Assembly (NCBI GenBank): GCA_025024175.1
Contig: QCXZ01000137.1
Coordinates: forward strand, 5,642,001 to 5,706,000
Source of the DNA: Rhyzopertha dominica
Taxonomy: Eukaryota > Arthropoda > Insecta > Coleoptera > Bostrichidae
Reading direction: 5' to 3'
Length of the DNA stretch: 64,000 nt
Part shown: positions 25,701-40,700 of the stretch, one piece after another
How positions within the stretch are numbered: the stretch's first letter is position 1
Layout of the letters: each line of letters opens with the position of its first letter
Translations under genes and position numbers: made by a program
The notes under the pieces: generated by a model
What the model was told of the DNA's origin: nothing
What the model saw: the letters and a program-made list of their open reading frames with translations, nothing else
Database searches by the model: none

Positions 25701-28700
25701 ACTTGCCCCGCTCGGCATTAGGCTCGAATAAATTACTGCGAAAATTGAAACGGGCCCCGCAGTCACAACAGCTGCCTACGGGAAATCTTTTGTTCCAAGG
25801 GCTTAGAGATGGGTGGAGCAATAGATAAATAGACATCACAGAAAATAGTAATCCATTTTAATGGGTCTTCGTAAATCATTCGTGGATCTCGTTTGTGAAG
25901 CAATAATTTAATCATATGATAGTCCATTTCATGTTTTGATATTATGTAGTTTTAACTTTTGCAAATAAAAGCTGATAATCCCTCTTATTATTTGTCTTAT
26001 TTTGTGGTCAATTAGTAATCTGACCTCTAATTTTCTCCACTGCAATAAACCAACAATTTTTTTATTTTACACGAGTATGATCCCCTTTTGCTTTGGAATG
26101 TACGACTGTTTCTCTTATTTTCTTTATTACTAACATATGAATCTGTCCATACGCAACAACGCTGTTTTCATTATTTTCGAACTAATTCTGAACACATCCA
26201 TAAGTAATACATGTCTTGTTCAGTTGCCTCTCCCTTCACATTGAAAACATATTTCTGTGATTATCCCAGTTTAACTGTTGGCAACCATGTGTTAATTATA
26301 GATTGTTGAAAAAAACTGTCGTTTATTCTCTTCGAGAAACTAAAGCGGTTTAGAACTAGGTATGTTAATTGGTTCTTTATTTTACAGTGGATTTATTAAA
26401 CTGATGAAAGTTCTGTTGCTTCCTTCAGAAATGTCCATGTTATATAATTCAATTACTTGCAGTTCTTGAGTACGCTAATAACATATCTACCTATTGTTTT
26501 GAATACAATTGGTCAGTCTATATTACCAAGCACCGATGCTTATATCTCCGCTCTTGATATTTACCGAATGACAAGCAACTAAATAAAAGTCAAGCACTGT
26601 GATATCATAGGATCTAGCACGGAACCAACCCACCTGTACCTATCCATCGATTTGGAAAATGTCGCGTCAAGACCAATTTATTCAATAAAGTTTATTACGA
26701 TTTTTCTCAATTCCCGTATGTGCTGCTTTCACCAGTGCAACTACATTAAAATAGCTTAAACAAAGAACCTGACAAGCAATCACTTGGAGTGATTTATTAT
26801 CTTGAAACTATTTTATCAAAACCCCCTAATATCACATTGATTTTAGTAAAAATATAAATGGCAATGCTATCTATCGGGAGGGAACTAACACGATGATAAA
26901 GCCACCCAGCTGCCGTGTCGTGGGAGCCTGTGTCAAGTTGACGTATGCAGGTGCATGCTAACTTGTCCGAATACAGGTCACTTCGTTTAGGAAGTAGTTA
27001 CCCAATAAGGCAGCTAGGTGGCTTTGCTATGGTGTCAGTTAATTGGTGATAGATGGCATTGGCATCTATTTTTCTGCTAACATCATACCAAGCCGTTGGT
27101 GTATAGGTAAAACCAGTTATATTCCATGGTGTCTGCATTAGACCTAAAGTATACTGATGAGATGTAATGATAGCGAAATAAATCTATCTGCAGACAGCAT
27201 AGCATAGACATGCACTTTTATAAAACGTAGTATTTTTTTTCGTTAACTTAACACCCGGTATATCGAGCGCAGCTGTTCTTTTAAAACATATAAAAAATAA
27301 AGATAAACTGGTACTAATTGGTATTTGCGAATGTCAAACAGATCTGGTGATGCCGGATAGTCAAAAATTGGTCACGAGGGTTAGAGTCCTGTATACATTC
27401 ATCAGGTGGTGGAACTTTACGAGGGACAAACAACTATGCAACAGCCGAAAAAACGTAGGAATAAAATCAATAATTATTTACATTAGACTTCAAATGAACG
27501 CAAAAATTATAAAAAGATATTTCAAATTTGGTATTTTTATGAACCCTCTGGTGTATTTGACTATTTTAGCTAGCAGGAAATCTGCAGATAAGTAGTATAA
27601 ATATAATTAGTAACGCTTCCTGCATTTTCAAAGCGAATGGATGTCCCAATATGACTTTGAAGAAAACTGCCATGAAAAATATAAATTTGCAAGTGGTATC
27701 ACCTGGAATTACATTTGAAAGGTGAGTAATAATGGTAATAGTGGTAAGTATAGTAAAATAATAGAAACGGTATTTGTAATAACGTTTATGGTACTAATTC
27801 TAACTGTGACGTTTTAAAAATCTGAAGTAACCACTTGTTGCATAATATTCCTGGAAATTTGTGGTTGGGTTACACGATGAGAGAGCATAAAAAGTCACCC
27901 TTTATAAGCTCCATTTTTTTATGCTGTCGCCACCGAAATTTATTAGATATTACAAACTGTGTTACTATTTAAACTTCATGTTGTGGCGATGTAGGAAGTC
28001 TGTCTGTAGGAGTTTTACATAAACCGAACAGGTTTTCATTTCACATAAAATTCAATAAACACGGTCGTTCTTTGCCAAATGCAAGACATAATTCAGCCAA
28101 AACGGCAGCCTTTCTTTAAGAAACGTGGCGTAACGTTAATTTATTGAGGCCGAATCCGTAAATATCAATAAAAGTTCTAGCGTTAGCTATATTAACAGTT
28201 CCAATAACAAAATTCGGTGTATGTTCGAGATTTCAAAATAAAATCAAAATGCAACCACAATTAAAAGAGATAACTCCCATTTTATGCATATACAACGAAT
28301 GACACTAAGCAGCGTATCATAAATGTCAAAGAAACGACACTGCTCATTTCAGTTTTTTGTATAAAATGTCAAAAACATTTCCCGTCTGTGATAAAAAATT
28401 CGTGATCCAAACGAAAGCTAATGCCCATTATTTTCAATACTAATTTAACAATAACAGTAGCAGAAACAATTTGTCTTTTTTACTCCAAACTCCGGTTACT
28501 CATTTGATTACCGGTTTCGAAGTTAAATACTACTTCATCGTAGGACAACTAGAGGGCCACTTATTAAGCTCATTGGTAATTCTGAAAATAATTAGATCAT
28601 ACAAACGCAATGAAAGGTAAGCGTTCAGGTGGTACTAAAAATGGCAATGATAGTTATTGTAGGTTTCAGTAATTTGTTTTTATTTTGATTTTGACAAATA

Positions 28701-31700
28701 ATTAAGCTTTAAAACACAAACCCTGAGGAAGTTCTTTTCAAATATGTGACAAAAAATTATTTTTTATAGCCACCTAAGCTTTTTGATAATACCCGTAAAG
28801 CTTTACTATTTAGAAGTAACAATAAAGTTTTTCACTAATATCTCAAAAATTTTGATACAGTTATAATAATAAAAATTATTTGCTTTAACATTATGCGTCA
28901 CACTATGAAATAATATACAGGGGAGAAAATGTGTTTCAAATGTATATGTTGAATGGATTCGATGATGCATTCACTGTGAAACATCCTGAGTCAATTAGGC
29001 AGCTTAGAAACAAGCTGATTGAACGTATGTGCTTTGTTTGTTATCTCTTTGACAATGACCGTGTGGTCGAAACGATCGTCAGAGTTATCTGATAAATCAA
29101 GTAAGACAAAGCACATACGTTTAATTAGCTTGTTTCCAAGCTACCTGAGTGTTTCAAATGTGTCATATTTAGAATAAAATTTTGAACACTGTATAAAATA
29201 GACAGATCATGATTAAAAAGCGATTGTGAGTTGTTGTTTTTTTAATATTTTTTGGTACTGCTTTTTTGCATAAAGAACTCTCAGAGGAAACTAAATATGC
29301 AAAAGATATGTCACCACACTTATTTGGGTCATCCTGCACCCCTTGTATGTAGTATAAGCCTGTGTATAAACAAAATTTCTAATTTCATTCGTATTTGAGC
29401 TAGAGAAGCATGACGCAGTGCTGCAGGACCCAACATAGTAATATGCGTATTATTATATTATATTATGTTTCTAATTTTGTAACCTGGTCCAAAAACGAGG
29501 TAGCATTTAACCCTGAAATTTATAACAAAACAAATCAAATGAATTTGGAGTAAAACAAGACAACATTGTTCCATTTACTGTTATTGTTGTACCTCCTTGT
29601 ACTCCAAAGTTTACTATTTAATATTAATTTACGTACGAAACGGAGTATAAAAAGACTCGTTGTTTTTATTAGTAAAAAAAACTTTTTTTGTGTTAAAGAA
29701 ATGATACCTACATCTAAAATTTCATTTGTTATTGCCGCTTTCGCGACCCTTTTTGTGTGAATTTTCCTTTGTCATCCCGCTGTAATCAATATTTACGCAG
29801 AAGCAAAGCCTACACCTGTTATTCTTGGAATCCTGGGCATGTTCGATAACTTTTCATGGTTCAAAACTTAATTTTGTTCACAACTCAGCTGGCATGGATG
29901 ATTAGCTTGTTCCATAAATAAGGGTAGAATTCCTGGAAGTGCAACCAAACAGGGTGAAGGGGCTATTGTAATGCTATACTTGGTGCTTCCTTTGCTATAG
30001 TCATGATGACTGTGCGAAAGCATAGTGGGTCATGATTCACAACACTGGAATATAAATCTAGTAATCTAGGTTTACTTTTTCACATTACGGGAAAACATTT
30101 CTTAAAGTATACTTGCATTTTTCGTATTTTCAGTTAGAAACAAGTATAGATTTTTGGACTACTTGATTTTGGTATTATTTACCGCGCTGTTTTGTCACAA
30201 ACGGTTGCAAGAAAACCAACAGTAGAGGACTTCGTTTTCCTTTGTTCTCTAGAAACCTCGCACATGTTCAAAACAACACGTTGTTTTGGAAACAGCTATG
30301 CAAGAACAGAACGCCTTGATGAAGATGTTGTGTCTTGACCACAAACGACATAATTAATGACAGGATGGAGCAATACCTTCAAAATTTGGACATACTATTT
30401 CAATAAATAAATAAATCCACGTTATTTCTGTGACCTTAAACAAAAATTATCTACATCTCTTTTAATGGCTTCTTAAAAATGACCAAAAGAATTTTAATAT
30501 TTCCGTCGTCATACGGGCAGAGGAATTAGCCTATCATCTTTTAGATTCACGTTGCTTGGCTTCTAACGAAGTACTGAGAGTACTTTTCGATACATCAAGA
30601 ATACGAAGTCAGCATGGATCATAGATTTTTTTTACGGATAGGTAAAATTTAGGATCAGACATAAAACAAGATAAAAGTTGTTTTACAAATTTTTAAACTG
30701 ACATATTTTCACATTCCTCACAAAGAAGACAACTCTAACAGTACGGGGAAAGTTGAAAATGTTATTTGGAAATATTTCAAAAAATTATTGTAACAATTTC
30801 TAAAGCTAAAAGTGTGAAAAGTTGCAACTAAACTAAAAGAGCATCGGTAAATTCATTAGTCTTTGATAGCTGCGAATTCCAAATCATAGAACGTGGTCCT
30901 ATTTGTAGATGCTTAAGGAAAAAATTATCTCTCTTTAGTACTTCGTTTGACATTACTACACATTATGTGGATCACAAATAAAATGAACCAACTCATCTTT
31001 TGTTAAACGGGATAGAGATGCAACTGAATGCGCTAAATATTACCTAACTGAGATCATCAATAAATGAATTAGGAATAAACAAACTTTGTATGATCAGTGT
31101 ATATAAAAAATTTGGGTCTTCGCAGAAGATGTTTTAAGTCACCTTGCAGAAAATCGACGAAGATTACTTAGGTACATATTCCGTTAAAGGCACATTTTTA
31201 TTTATGTTGAATTATTCACTAACGGAAATTCCTGCTTTGCCCCCCCCCTAGACCCGTGAGGTTCTCATCTATAGATTCCAGTGAAACTGGAAGCATTCAG
31301 AATCTACAGATGCCTGATGAATGTACTTTTGTTTTCATTTTTTTGCAGATAACCATTACACTATTTGTAGGCAGGAGACATTTGCAAACAAGAAAACCAA
31401 ATACGCTCAATCCTTTATAATTTCAGCTTGAATTCCAAATAATTCCGCATTATAAAATGAGTACACGACCGTGATGCATTAAACAGTACTCGGTGTAGGA
31501 TATCCGTTTAACGAAGTAGTAAAACGAAACCACGACTATTACGCCTCTTGCCGGATCAAATTTCAGCAGCGCAATGTGCCACCAGATACGTAAGATGCGT
31601 AATAAATGCAAGCATCGCCGCCATTCTGTCACGATCGTTTAATGTATCGTTACCTGGATATTTGGGCGAATCCGGACCTGAACTGTGACTCCTGGAGCGC

Positions 31701-34700
31701 GAGCGGCACTGCCTTGAAGATTTCGCGAGATCGTCCTTCGAATTGTAGCCATACCAACCCAAAAGTTCGTTCATCGCTGTTTCTGCGTACTCCTGGAACA
31801 AAATAAAAAATTTGTAGGTAATGCTCCTATATTAATAAAGTTTTAATAGCATTTCTATTTTTTCTGTAGTGCTTTATTTACAAAAAAATTGTAAAAATTA
31901 TTACTGCTTTAATTTTTCGTTAGTATGACCACTGCTAGGATTAAACAAGTTTGCTTAATTTTATTTGAATGGTTTTGAGTAGTTATTTGTAAAGTTTTAA
32001 ATAGTTTCTGTTTCGATATGAGCAAAAAGAGAAAATATCCTCCAGCGTGGAAAAAGAGGCATTAGAGGCCATGGGAAAAGTCAAGTACTTAACGATATGG
32101 ACTTAACTACTCTATGTTAAAATTTAAGCTGCTTGTGAATAAAAAATTGATGGCAGAGGCACCTGCCACTTCCTAATAGTGAATGTAATAACTTTTTTCT
32201 ACGATTCTGACAGAACCGACCAGAAATATTCCGGTCGATATATTACTAAATATAATTAGTATTAAGTCTAAGCCAGAATTTAAAATATATCTTCTATAGT
32301 AAATACACTTCATCGAAAGCGTTTTATATTACTCCAGCAAGATTGCTAGATTTTTTTCAGACTGTAACCAACATCTTGCTGATTTAAGAATACAATTTCT
32401 GTGGGATACTTCTTAATGTCGAAGATTTTTTTGATGGCCAGCATCGAGCGTAGCATCGAACATTTCGACTAAAGACTTGATGATTTTACACTTTTGAATT
32501 TATTATCGAGATATGCCAAAACGGCTTCCTTTTTGATTCATTTAACATGTCGCTGGGCCATTCATTGTGCAAAAGCAAAATATTCCTTTTCGAACCTGCT
32601 GAATAGATTTTTTGTCTAATAATGTCAGAGATGCTTCATTGGCTTCTTTCGATACATCTGCTGGGTTCTCACCGTTACTGTTGTGTATAATAGGAGAAAA
32701 TCTTTCCTAAAAACCGTTGTGAAGCAATGGCAAAATCGTCACAGATGAAGTTATAAAATCTTATTTATTTTTGTTTAGTATTTTGTCATATGAACGAGAA
32801 AATCTCATTTAAAAAATTTTAAAAATTAAATTTTCATTTAATGGATTATAAAAAACCGTTATTGTTACTTTTTAAGTCTTTTTCTTCCCGGGTTGTAGGA
32901 AAAATCATATACTCCATTGCATTGTAATATAACTGTAATACTCATTCCTGGTGTGTAGGTTACTAAATATACTTGCAAGCATCGATCTACGAGACTGACT
33001 TATGCAGAGGGTTTTACAGCTTGATGGTCGACCGTGGTAAACTATTGTATTGTTAATGAGGGTTTTTACAGCCTTGTGGTCGGCCGTCCTAAACTATTGG
33101 GATTAGTGGCACGCTTCAAAGTTCCTAAATGGGCTGTATTCAAAAAAATCGTGTTGGCTAAAATTTTAACTTATCCACTATAAATTTTTGAAATTTGTTA
33201 GTTGTGATAATTTAACAATAAATAAGATCTTATAACAAATTTTATTTAATGCAGACCTGATGCTGACTGGCGCAACCAGCGATCTATTTTTATGTGATAC
33301 TTTATCGGGTTTAAATTTTCCGATGTATAAAAGCCTTTGCACGAACGAATTTATACAAATTTAATATAAAAAATTACAAATTAGTAAGATGAAAATTATT
33401 TACATTTGTTAGAAAAAATTTACAATAGTACACAATAAAATTTATACACGGTATTGATTATGTTCATTACAGCTTGTTAATAAGCACATTACAAGAAAGT
33501 CACAAACTAAAAAAATTACTCACTATCACTTTCACTGCTAACATCACGAGTAACTTCTATTATTAATTCTTGTACATGATTCGCTCTGTACCGATTTTCA
33601 ATGTCCAGTACATGTCGCACTGAATTTCTCCATGCATCGACACTTATTATTTCCGCTTCGTGTCTAATTTTTAGCAACATTTCATTGCTGAATTTTCCAC
33701 CGGTATTCCCTCGTCGAATTCTTTGTTTGAACTGCCCCCATATAATTTCAATGGGGTTGAAAATGCAATGATGCGGGGGTAATCGTAGGATGGGGTGTTC
33801 ACATTCAGAAGCGAGAATGTCAATTTTAAATTACTTCGAATTTTTTTTGTGCCAAACACTTCCAACAATTGGTTTTGTGTAGCCCTCTTCGAAATATAAA
33901 TCTTCTTTTTTAAACCAATTTTCAAACACTTCTGCATTTATATCAGAATGATAATCGGCGCTGTTATTCAAAATGAGGCAGATTGAACGGGGAATGTGTA
34001 ATCACTTTATCACCCTGCGAATCTCATTAAATTAGGAAAGAATACGAATTGTAGTTCAAATAATAATACAATATAATGCTCATTGATTTATGTGTTCAGA
34101 AAAGAAAGCCTAAATACAATTTTTGGATACGGTCCACTCCGCTGCAAAACAGTAGAACGTGCCGAAACCGTGTTATTTACGACAGCTTCAGGTAATACTT
34201 ATAAACCGTTGTGAGCGGTAATCGGCTGTTCGTATAATAACTCACATAGATTGTTGCTTGCAAGTATAACTATTTTATTAAAGGAGGTCGCCATAATGGG
34301 CGTTACTGGTGCTTGTTGACAATAAGAGCTTCATAAATATAGCTAAATAACCGTTTACATAAAATATATCTGAAAGATATGCCATTAATATCAATGCATC
34401 GGAAGTCTTAATATTGATATATTAGTACGATTTAACACATGCGCAAAATGGGGATTTTCGCATGTCATTATTGGATATCTCCATTAGCATGCAATATAGA
34501 AAAATTGATTTAAGTAGCCATGCAGTCATTTCTTATGAAAATTACAATAACGACATCAGAAATGTGTTATCATCCTCTGTTTTTGACCTATAGCAGATTT
34601 TATCATTTTTGTGGGTTCCTGAAATGTCAAATATCTTTCTTATTTATAATAATAGAAAAACAACTAATAAAACATTCTTAAAGCACTTTCTCTATAGAAC

Positions 34701-37700
34701 GCAATAATATTGTCAAGTATGTTTTCAATTGTTTGAGTTACAGTACAACGTTGCATTGCATTACATAGAAGTTATAGTCAACCATGATATATTTAATAGA
34801 GTATTTTTTCTGGTTACCACGGTACGTACAGCGGCAGATATAGTTTAGCAGTTCTTGTAAAATCTGTTTTTTCTGTATTTTCGATGTTCCATTACAAATT
34901 ATTAATTTGCAAAATATATGTAACCACAAAAAGAAAAGCTGATGTAACTTTAGCTCATCTCCATTCTGTGGCTTTCAAAACCATTTTCATTTGAAGTTTA
35001 GATCACTTTGAGCTTTGTAGGTTGCCACCCTAGAGAGAACAGAGAGCCAAAACGAAACACATTACACAGTGCAATGTAATATTAAAATACAGGATATACG
35101 ATCTTTGGGTATAATGTTACGCGCTGCAAGTACGCACGTATCGTATATCCCACCCTATTAATAACCGGCCGAGCNTCTGTACCCTTCGTTTCTCTCCCTT
35201 CAAAAACGAATACCCATTCGTCTTTCGTTAGAAAATAGTGGTAGGCTTTTGTCGGTAACACCAAATTTTTTTAACATCAGTTGTTTATTTACGCGGGGAC
35301 AATAGTTAAAAATGTATTAACATATTATATCAAGTTACCAAATTTAATATACTGGCTTTCTAACAAAAATCTTTGGTTAAAAGTGCACGGCCCGTACAAA
35401 TTATTTTATTCTCACGGTCAAACAATTAACCCTAACCCTTGCAATAGGATAGGTATAGGCGTGCAAAATTCCAGGCACAATTTTTTTGGTTTTGTGATCC
35501 CTTCAAAATTCATAGCTTTAAGTCAATTAAAAACAGTAAATTGATATCAGGCTTTCGGAAAGGATTATTATGCAATTTAACAATGCCTTGGTACAACAGT
35601 TGAGATGTATTGTTTCGAAAGTCCTTACATAGAAAATAAAAATAAGGAATGTACTTTTGATGATTTTGAGGCCCTTAAGAACAGTATTTGTGCTAGTTGT
35701 AGCTCGATTTTATATGTAAATATTGGAAACTTTAGTATCAATTTCCCAAAATTTAAGATGTTTTGTAAGTAAGAGTTTAAAGGATAATCCTATTGTAATG
35801 ATCTACTCAGAAACCTCGAATTTAGAGTATTTTCAATACTACAGGTCTGATGGATTAGTTGTATATATCGAAGAAAATATAATTGAATCCACTGACATTA
35901 TAAACACTGATAGACTGAGTATATTTAATTCAACGATAAAAATAAGCAAGAGTAATAATCTAGAGATATCTTGTATGTATAGACACATGATTTACTAGAA
36001 GACGAATTTATAGAGACTCTCATGTTGTTGTTGCAAAGAAACAGGAAAAACGGGTATCATAGTTTTGAATTTTTAAACATTTTTTCTTTTATTGAAAAAT
36101 GAATATATGCCAAATTTTATTGAAATAACTAAATCAACCATAAGAAATGATCAAGGCACCTGTTTTGGTAATTATTTCATAAGAACAACTTTAATAAATA
36201 AAGGAACCTATAAACTACGTTTTACTAGTCACTATACATTATTATTGGGTATGGACAAGAGAGAGCTACTCTAATCACGACCAAAATCACTATTAACAAA
36301 TTATATCTGTGCCTGATGCTAATGCTGCCAATGAAATATGAATGAGTGAAATACATGCATAAATACATACGTTTGTCTTTAAGAAATATTGTAGTAAACA
36401 AAAATAAAATATGTACCGTTCCTAAGAAAACTTGGGTAACTAAAGGCATAATGATCTCTTGTTCTGTGTGTGATGACAGTATCATAAGAATTTGATATCC
36501 TAGGAAAATAGCTATTTTATGATTTCTCAGTTTTGTAAAACTGGTACTAAATTGAGCCAAAAAATTAAAATGCTTATTAACGCTGTTCTAACTTTACCAA
36601 AAAGCAATACCCATTCAATTTTTACAATACCTGCAGTTGGTCACCATATGTAAAAAATAAACATAATATCTGATCACAATGTAGAACATATGCTTATGTT
36701 TTCTACTTATGTATACAAAAATGTCTCACCAAATGTATGTACTTAAAAATAAAGACGTGATACCTGTTTACAAAACTTCTTACAAGTATAAAGCGACAAA
36801 GTAGAGACCTATATCGTTGATTTCAAACAACGTCATAATATTTGAAAAAAATAATTAATGGAAGACTTGTTAGAAATTAAGGAACTAAAGATGATCCAAG
36901 ATTTATAACTAATTTAATTTACAATAAACTGGACAGAAAAAGACCGATAATATATTCCGTATATGGCAGGACGTTTGACACGATTGAACAAAATATACAT
37001 CTATATAAACTTAATAATTATAGAATTAGAGAAAGTGTGTTAACTATTTGTGAAGATCCAAAAATCTATGAATGACTGGTATACTAAAGCATGTGGAGTA
37101 CCGCAAGGAATGTTTTGGGACCTCTATTATTCATTCTTTGTGTAAATCATTTATTAGATAGTTTGCCAGCTGAGACAGTGGTGTCATATGCATATCCTGT
37201 TTTTGCTGAGAACTATTGGTCCACTACACCAAATAAAATTAATAAATACCTGGGCTTCGTTAACAGTTGGCTAACTTTAAATAAATTATCCTTGAATGTT
37301 GTTGAAACTGGGTAACCTCAGATATAAAAATTAACACCATTACTTTGAATAGAGTAGCACATTGTAATTATCTCACTATTATTATCAATTATAATATAAG
37401 TAAAACCAAGTATCTCGTTTAGTTTTCTCTAAATTAGCCAAAATTCTGCTAACTACAAGTCTAATGACTATTTATTATGCTTATTTCCACACTGCTTGGG
37501 AAGTACATATTATATTATGAGTAATCTAAGCCTGCAAACTGTTATGAATAGATCATTTGAATCTGTAAGGCATAAACACTAGAAACAAGAATATACAATT
37601 ACAAAAATTACATATATAAAATTAGTTACACTATAACAATTAGAATAATTTTTGAAGGTTCTATCTTTGCACGTATTGCTTACGACTATTTTTCGCTGCC

Positions 37701-40700
37701 GTTTCTGTTTATTTTTTCTTGCATGTTTTTTATTTTTTTATATTTGATTAGTTTATTTCATAGTTTTATGTATCAAACCCACGTACAGGTAGCGTTATAT
37801 ATCTCTGCGAGAATTTTCTTGTCAATAATTGGTAAATGGTTATTAACAGTAATAACTTCTATTATTCGACTCGGCTCATTGTCTTCAATAGAACGTGTAG
37901 ATTTCTCTTTTTGGAAATTGATTCAATTCGAAGAAAGTTACCATTGAGAGCCAAAAATGTCATATCAATCAGTCAATCAATATTTATTGTAACATTAAAA
38001 TATACATCATAAACTGGTAGAATTTAGCGAAAGCCGTTTTTCCATTTCCCTGTATAGCAAATAAAAAGCCTAGATATATCTAAATTAAAGTTTTTTTATT
38101 TATTTCTTTTTTATGGAGACTGTAGCAAGATGCTAGAACAGCCTATGTCACTTTTTGAAGATAACCCGATAAACCAATGCCAAGAATTAATGTTATTAGA
38201 AGATTTACTAAGAACTTGGGACAGTTTCAACCAAAAATTACAAAATTTAAATACAAAATATGCATCCTCTTCACATTTTGCAAAAGGTAAACGATACCGA
38301 AATAATTGACTTGTAGTAAAAACCTTCACATCAGAGGTAAATTCAATTTAAGTAAGCTTATCTTGTTAAGAAATATTAGTGGTCGTGTGCAAATGTGAAA
38401 GAGTACTTGCAAGCATTTGAAGTATTTGAAGAACTCGGATCTGTTATACTATGAACAGATGTACACATTATTAAAGCTGGAGTATAATCGCACTTGGCAC
38501 AAGCGGATAAAATTGTTTTGTGAATTATATTCCCACGACACCTGGTGAAATGTAAGCTATTGTAAATCTTTGTTTACAAAAATCCACATGGAGCATGACC
38601 GTAAATGATGTAGTGATTCACAATTCACAATTCTACAATATAAACAAGCTGGTTTTTATACACCTGCCACCTAAAACTCTTGCGTTTATTTAGATGAAAG
38701 ATACACCAAACTTTTCCTGTAACTTCCTTGATAGTGTTGTTGTACAAGAAATAAACCAGCAGCGGGATTGACTAACAGCGAAGTTTGAACTACAGATATC
38801 ATTTTTTAGTGATGCCACTTCCTTTTATGAGTTAAACTGCACGTTTTAACTAAAGGGTCGCTCAGGAAATTGTAAACTTTGAAATATATGTATATGCCAC
38901 TTTGACCTGGAATTTGAATATGGCTTTGATAGTGCAGCTGGCAAAGCATTTTCGGAAATATTTTGGCCAGAAAACCCAATGAAGTACTTATAATTTTTCT
39001 GAGTATGATGTTTTCAAAACATTGAAGGCTGCTAAGATTGTGGTGGTATTATTTCCATTTTTTCAATCTTATCCTAAATACGTCTACTATTCCGGATTTC
39101 TAGAATATCAACAGCTATGAAAGTGTCAAGAACACAATTTCTATGCATCAGCATGGTTTTACGCATAAATGGCCGACTTCATCTAATATGGCTTGCTTTA
39201 GTCAGTTTGTGACGGAAGTCTTGGACGATATAAGACAAAGTTGATGTCATTTACACGAAATTCCAAAAAGCATTCGATCGAGTTGACCATTTCGTTCAGT
39301 TATGTAAAATGGAGTGGTATGGCTTTTCTTCTTCGCTCATAAATTTACTTCAATCTTAATCTGCAAAATCGTCTGCTTAGTGTTGAATACAGAGACTTTG
39401 TCTCTACTTCATCCGCTGCTTTTGCTCCTGTATGTTAACGATACTGTAGATCTAATTCAGTGCGAGAAGCTCCTTCTCGCAGACGTCCTGAAGATATTCT
39501 ATCGGAGTATCGGATAGACACAGCAGAGGATTCTTTGTGTTTGCAGAATGACTTGGATAGGATTTTTGAGTTGTGTGCTATTAACAGACATTATGTGAAT
39601 CTTTCTGAATGTATTGTTATGTCCATTAGTCGGATACTCAATCCAACAATATATGTTAAAGATTTAGGTATACTTTTTGATGATAAATTCCTTTTTGTAA
39701 TAATATTGTCGGCAACAGTTACAAAAAATTAGGTTTTATTTATAATTGGAATATGCTGTACTCATTTGGATTCCTGTAGCAAACCATAATTTGGATTAAT
39801 GAGAATAAGTAAATCTGTCATTTCATGTGGCCATTACTTCGAACGAGAGGTGTGTCTTACTGGAATGTTAAAGAAAACAGCAGGCCAGCAAGGGCTAGGG
39901 CAAGAGGCGAGGGCTGTAAAAGACATGGGACAGTCGGGCATAGAGTGTTCTAGAGGTTAGCACGAGAGTATGGCTCTGTGTATAAGTGTGTGTGATGTAG
40001 TGCCCAATGGTAGCGGTGTGTCCACGTGAGCATTATGGATAAGTTGCATTACCTGTGTGACAGGTATTTATAGAGGTGTATGCTTATTATTGAAAGGGGT
40101 ACCATGTGTTTTGGCCATTATTGTAAGTGTGTGGGCGCCGGCGGGCGCAGGACTAATTAGTAGTTCGGTGGCAGTGGCCACGAGACCAAGTGGGTCTATG
40201 CAGCAAGTGGCTGCGGAGGTTTATGGCAGTTTCTCCACCCTATAGCTATAGGAGTGCTGGACGGCGTGGTCTCGACCATCATGTCCGTGACCTGCTGCTA
40301 ACGGGAGTGACCTGGCCAGTGTAAGTGCCAGGAGTTCCTCGCAGATGAAACAGGAACCTCTGTATACCGTTATTCCACCAGGGATTTTAGGTGGTTTAGT
40401 GGGTCCGTACATTCGACCAATGTATGGAATGCCTGGTTGAAAGACTGGGGCCTAAGGGCGGCAATCCCTGCTAATCACAAGTTACAGGTTGCCGGCCTAC
40501 GTGTGCTTCATCCGGTTCCAGAGGGCCAGCGCCAGGGTGCAGAGCACCCGCCGTAAGTTAACTATCCAATTCTGTGTGATTATCTCGCTAATGCGTGATT
40601 TATTTGTATTTCCATGTTGCGTTTTGATTGGCTGCCCGACAGGTCTAATTAAACGTGCCAGCCTTGTCCGTCACCCGGAACTCGAGTGGGGTAGTGGTAA

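Larger units (their letters stand above)
20884..31653 (-). other. Sobp: Sobp intron 2
   Basis: The 10.8 kb intron contains a BEL/Pao fragment (about 22990-23760), a hammerhead-like motif with a perfect palindrome (25027-25093), and two foldback repeats (26838-27085 and 28998-29145). Patches of less AT-rich, mixed-composition DNA at about 20930-21240, 24000-24700, 25540-25830 and 28000-28570 could be enhancers; only comparative data could tell. Other parts show nothing recognisable. Confidence 0.7.

Noticed and set aside
31240..31330. Hammerhead ribozyme at the first hairpin repeat (CTGATGA present)
   Set aside because: GAAA precedes CTGATGA with no usable stem III ending in a U-H cleavage site, and the second copy at 46235 does not keep the core.
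31556..31653. Extension of Sobp exon 2 to the end of its open frame
   Set aside because: The donor CCAG/GTAACG at 31654 gives phase 1, matching exon 3, and the downstream residues do not resemble SOBP.
33671..33937. 88-codon minus-strand frame as an independent gene
   Set aside because: Copy 2 shows that the true product is read in another frame with frameshifts; this is an off-frame segment of a dead transposase.
34738..35264. Minus-strand frames of 60-63 codons and a short inverted pair at 35092/35140
   Set aside because: No motif; the inverted pair is only 11 bp and may be chance.
35420..35445. Telomere-type repeat (ccctaaccc)
   Set aside because: Only about two irregular units; not the TTAGG array of insect telomeres.
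36225..36560. 111-codon minus-strand frame
   Set aside because: Antisense to a decayed LINE; no motif and strongly AT-driven composition.
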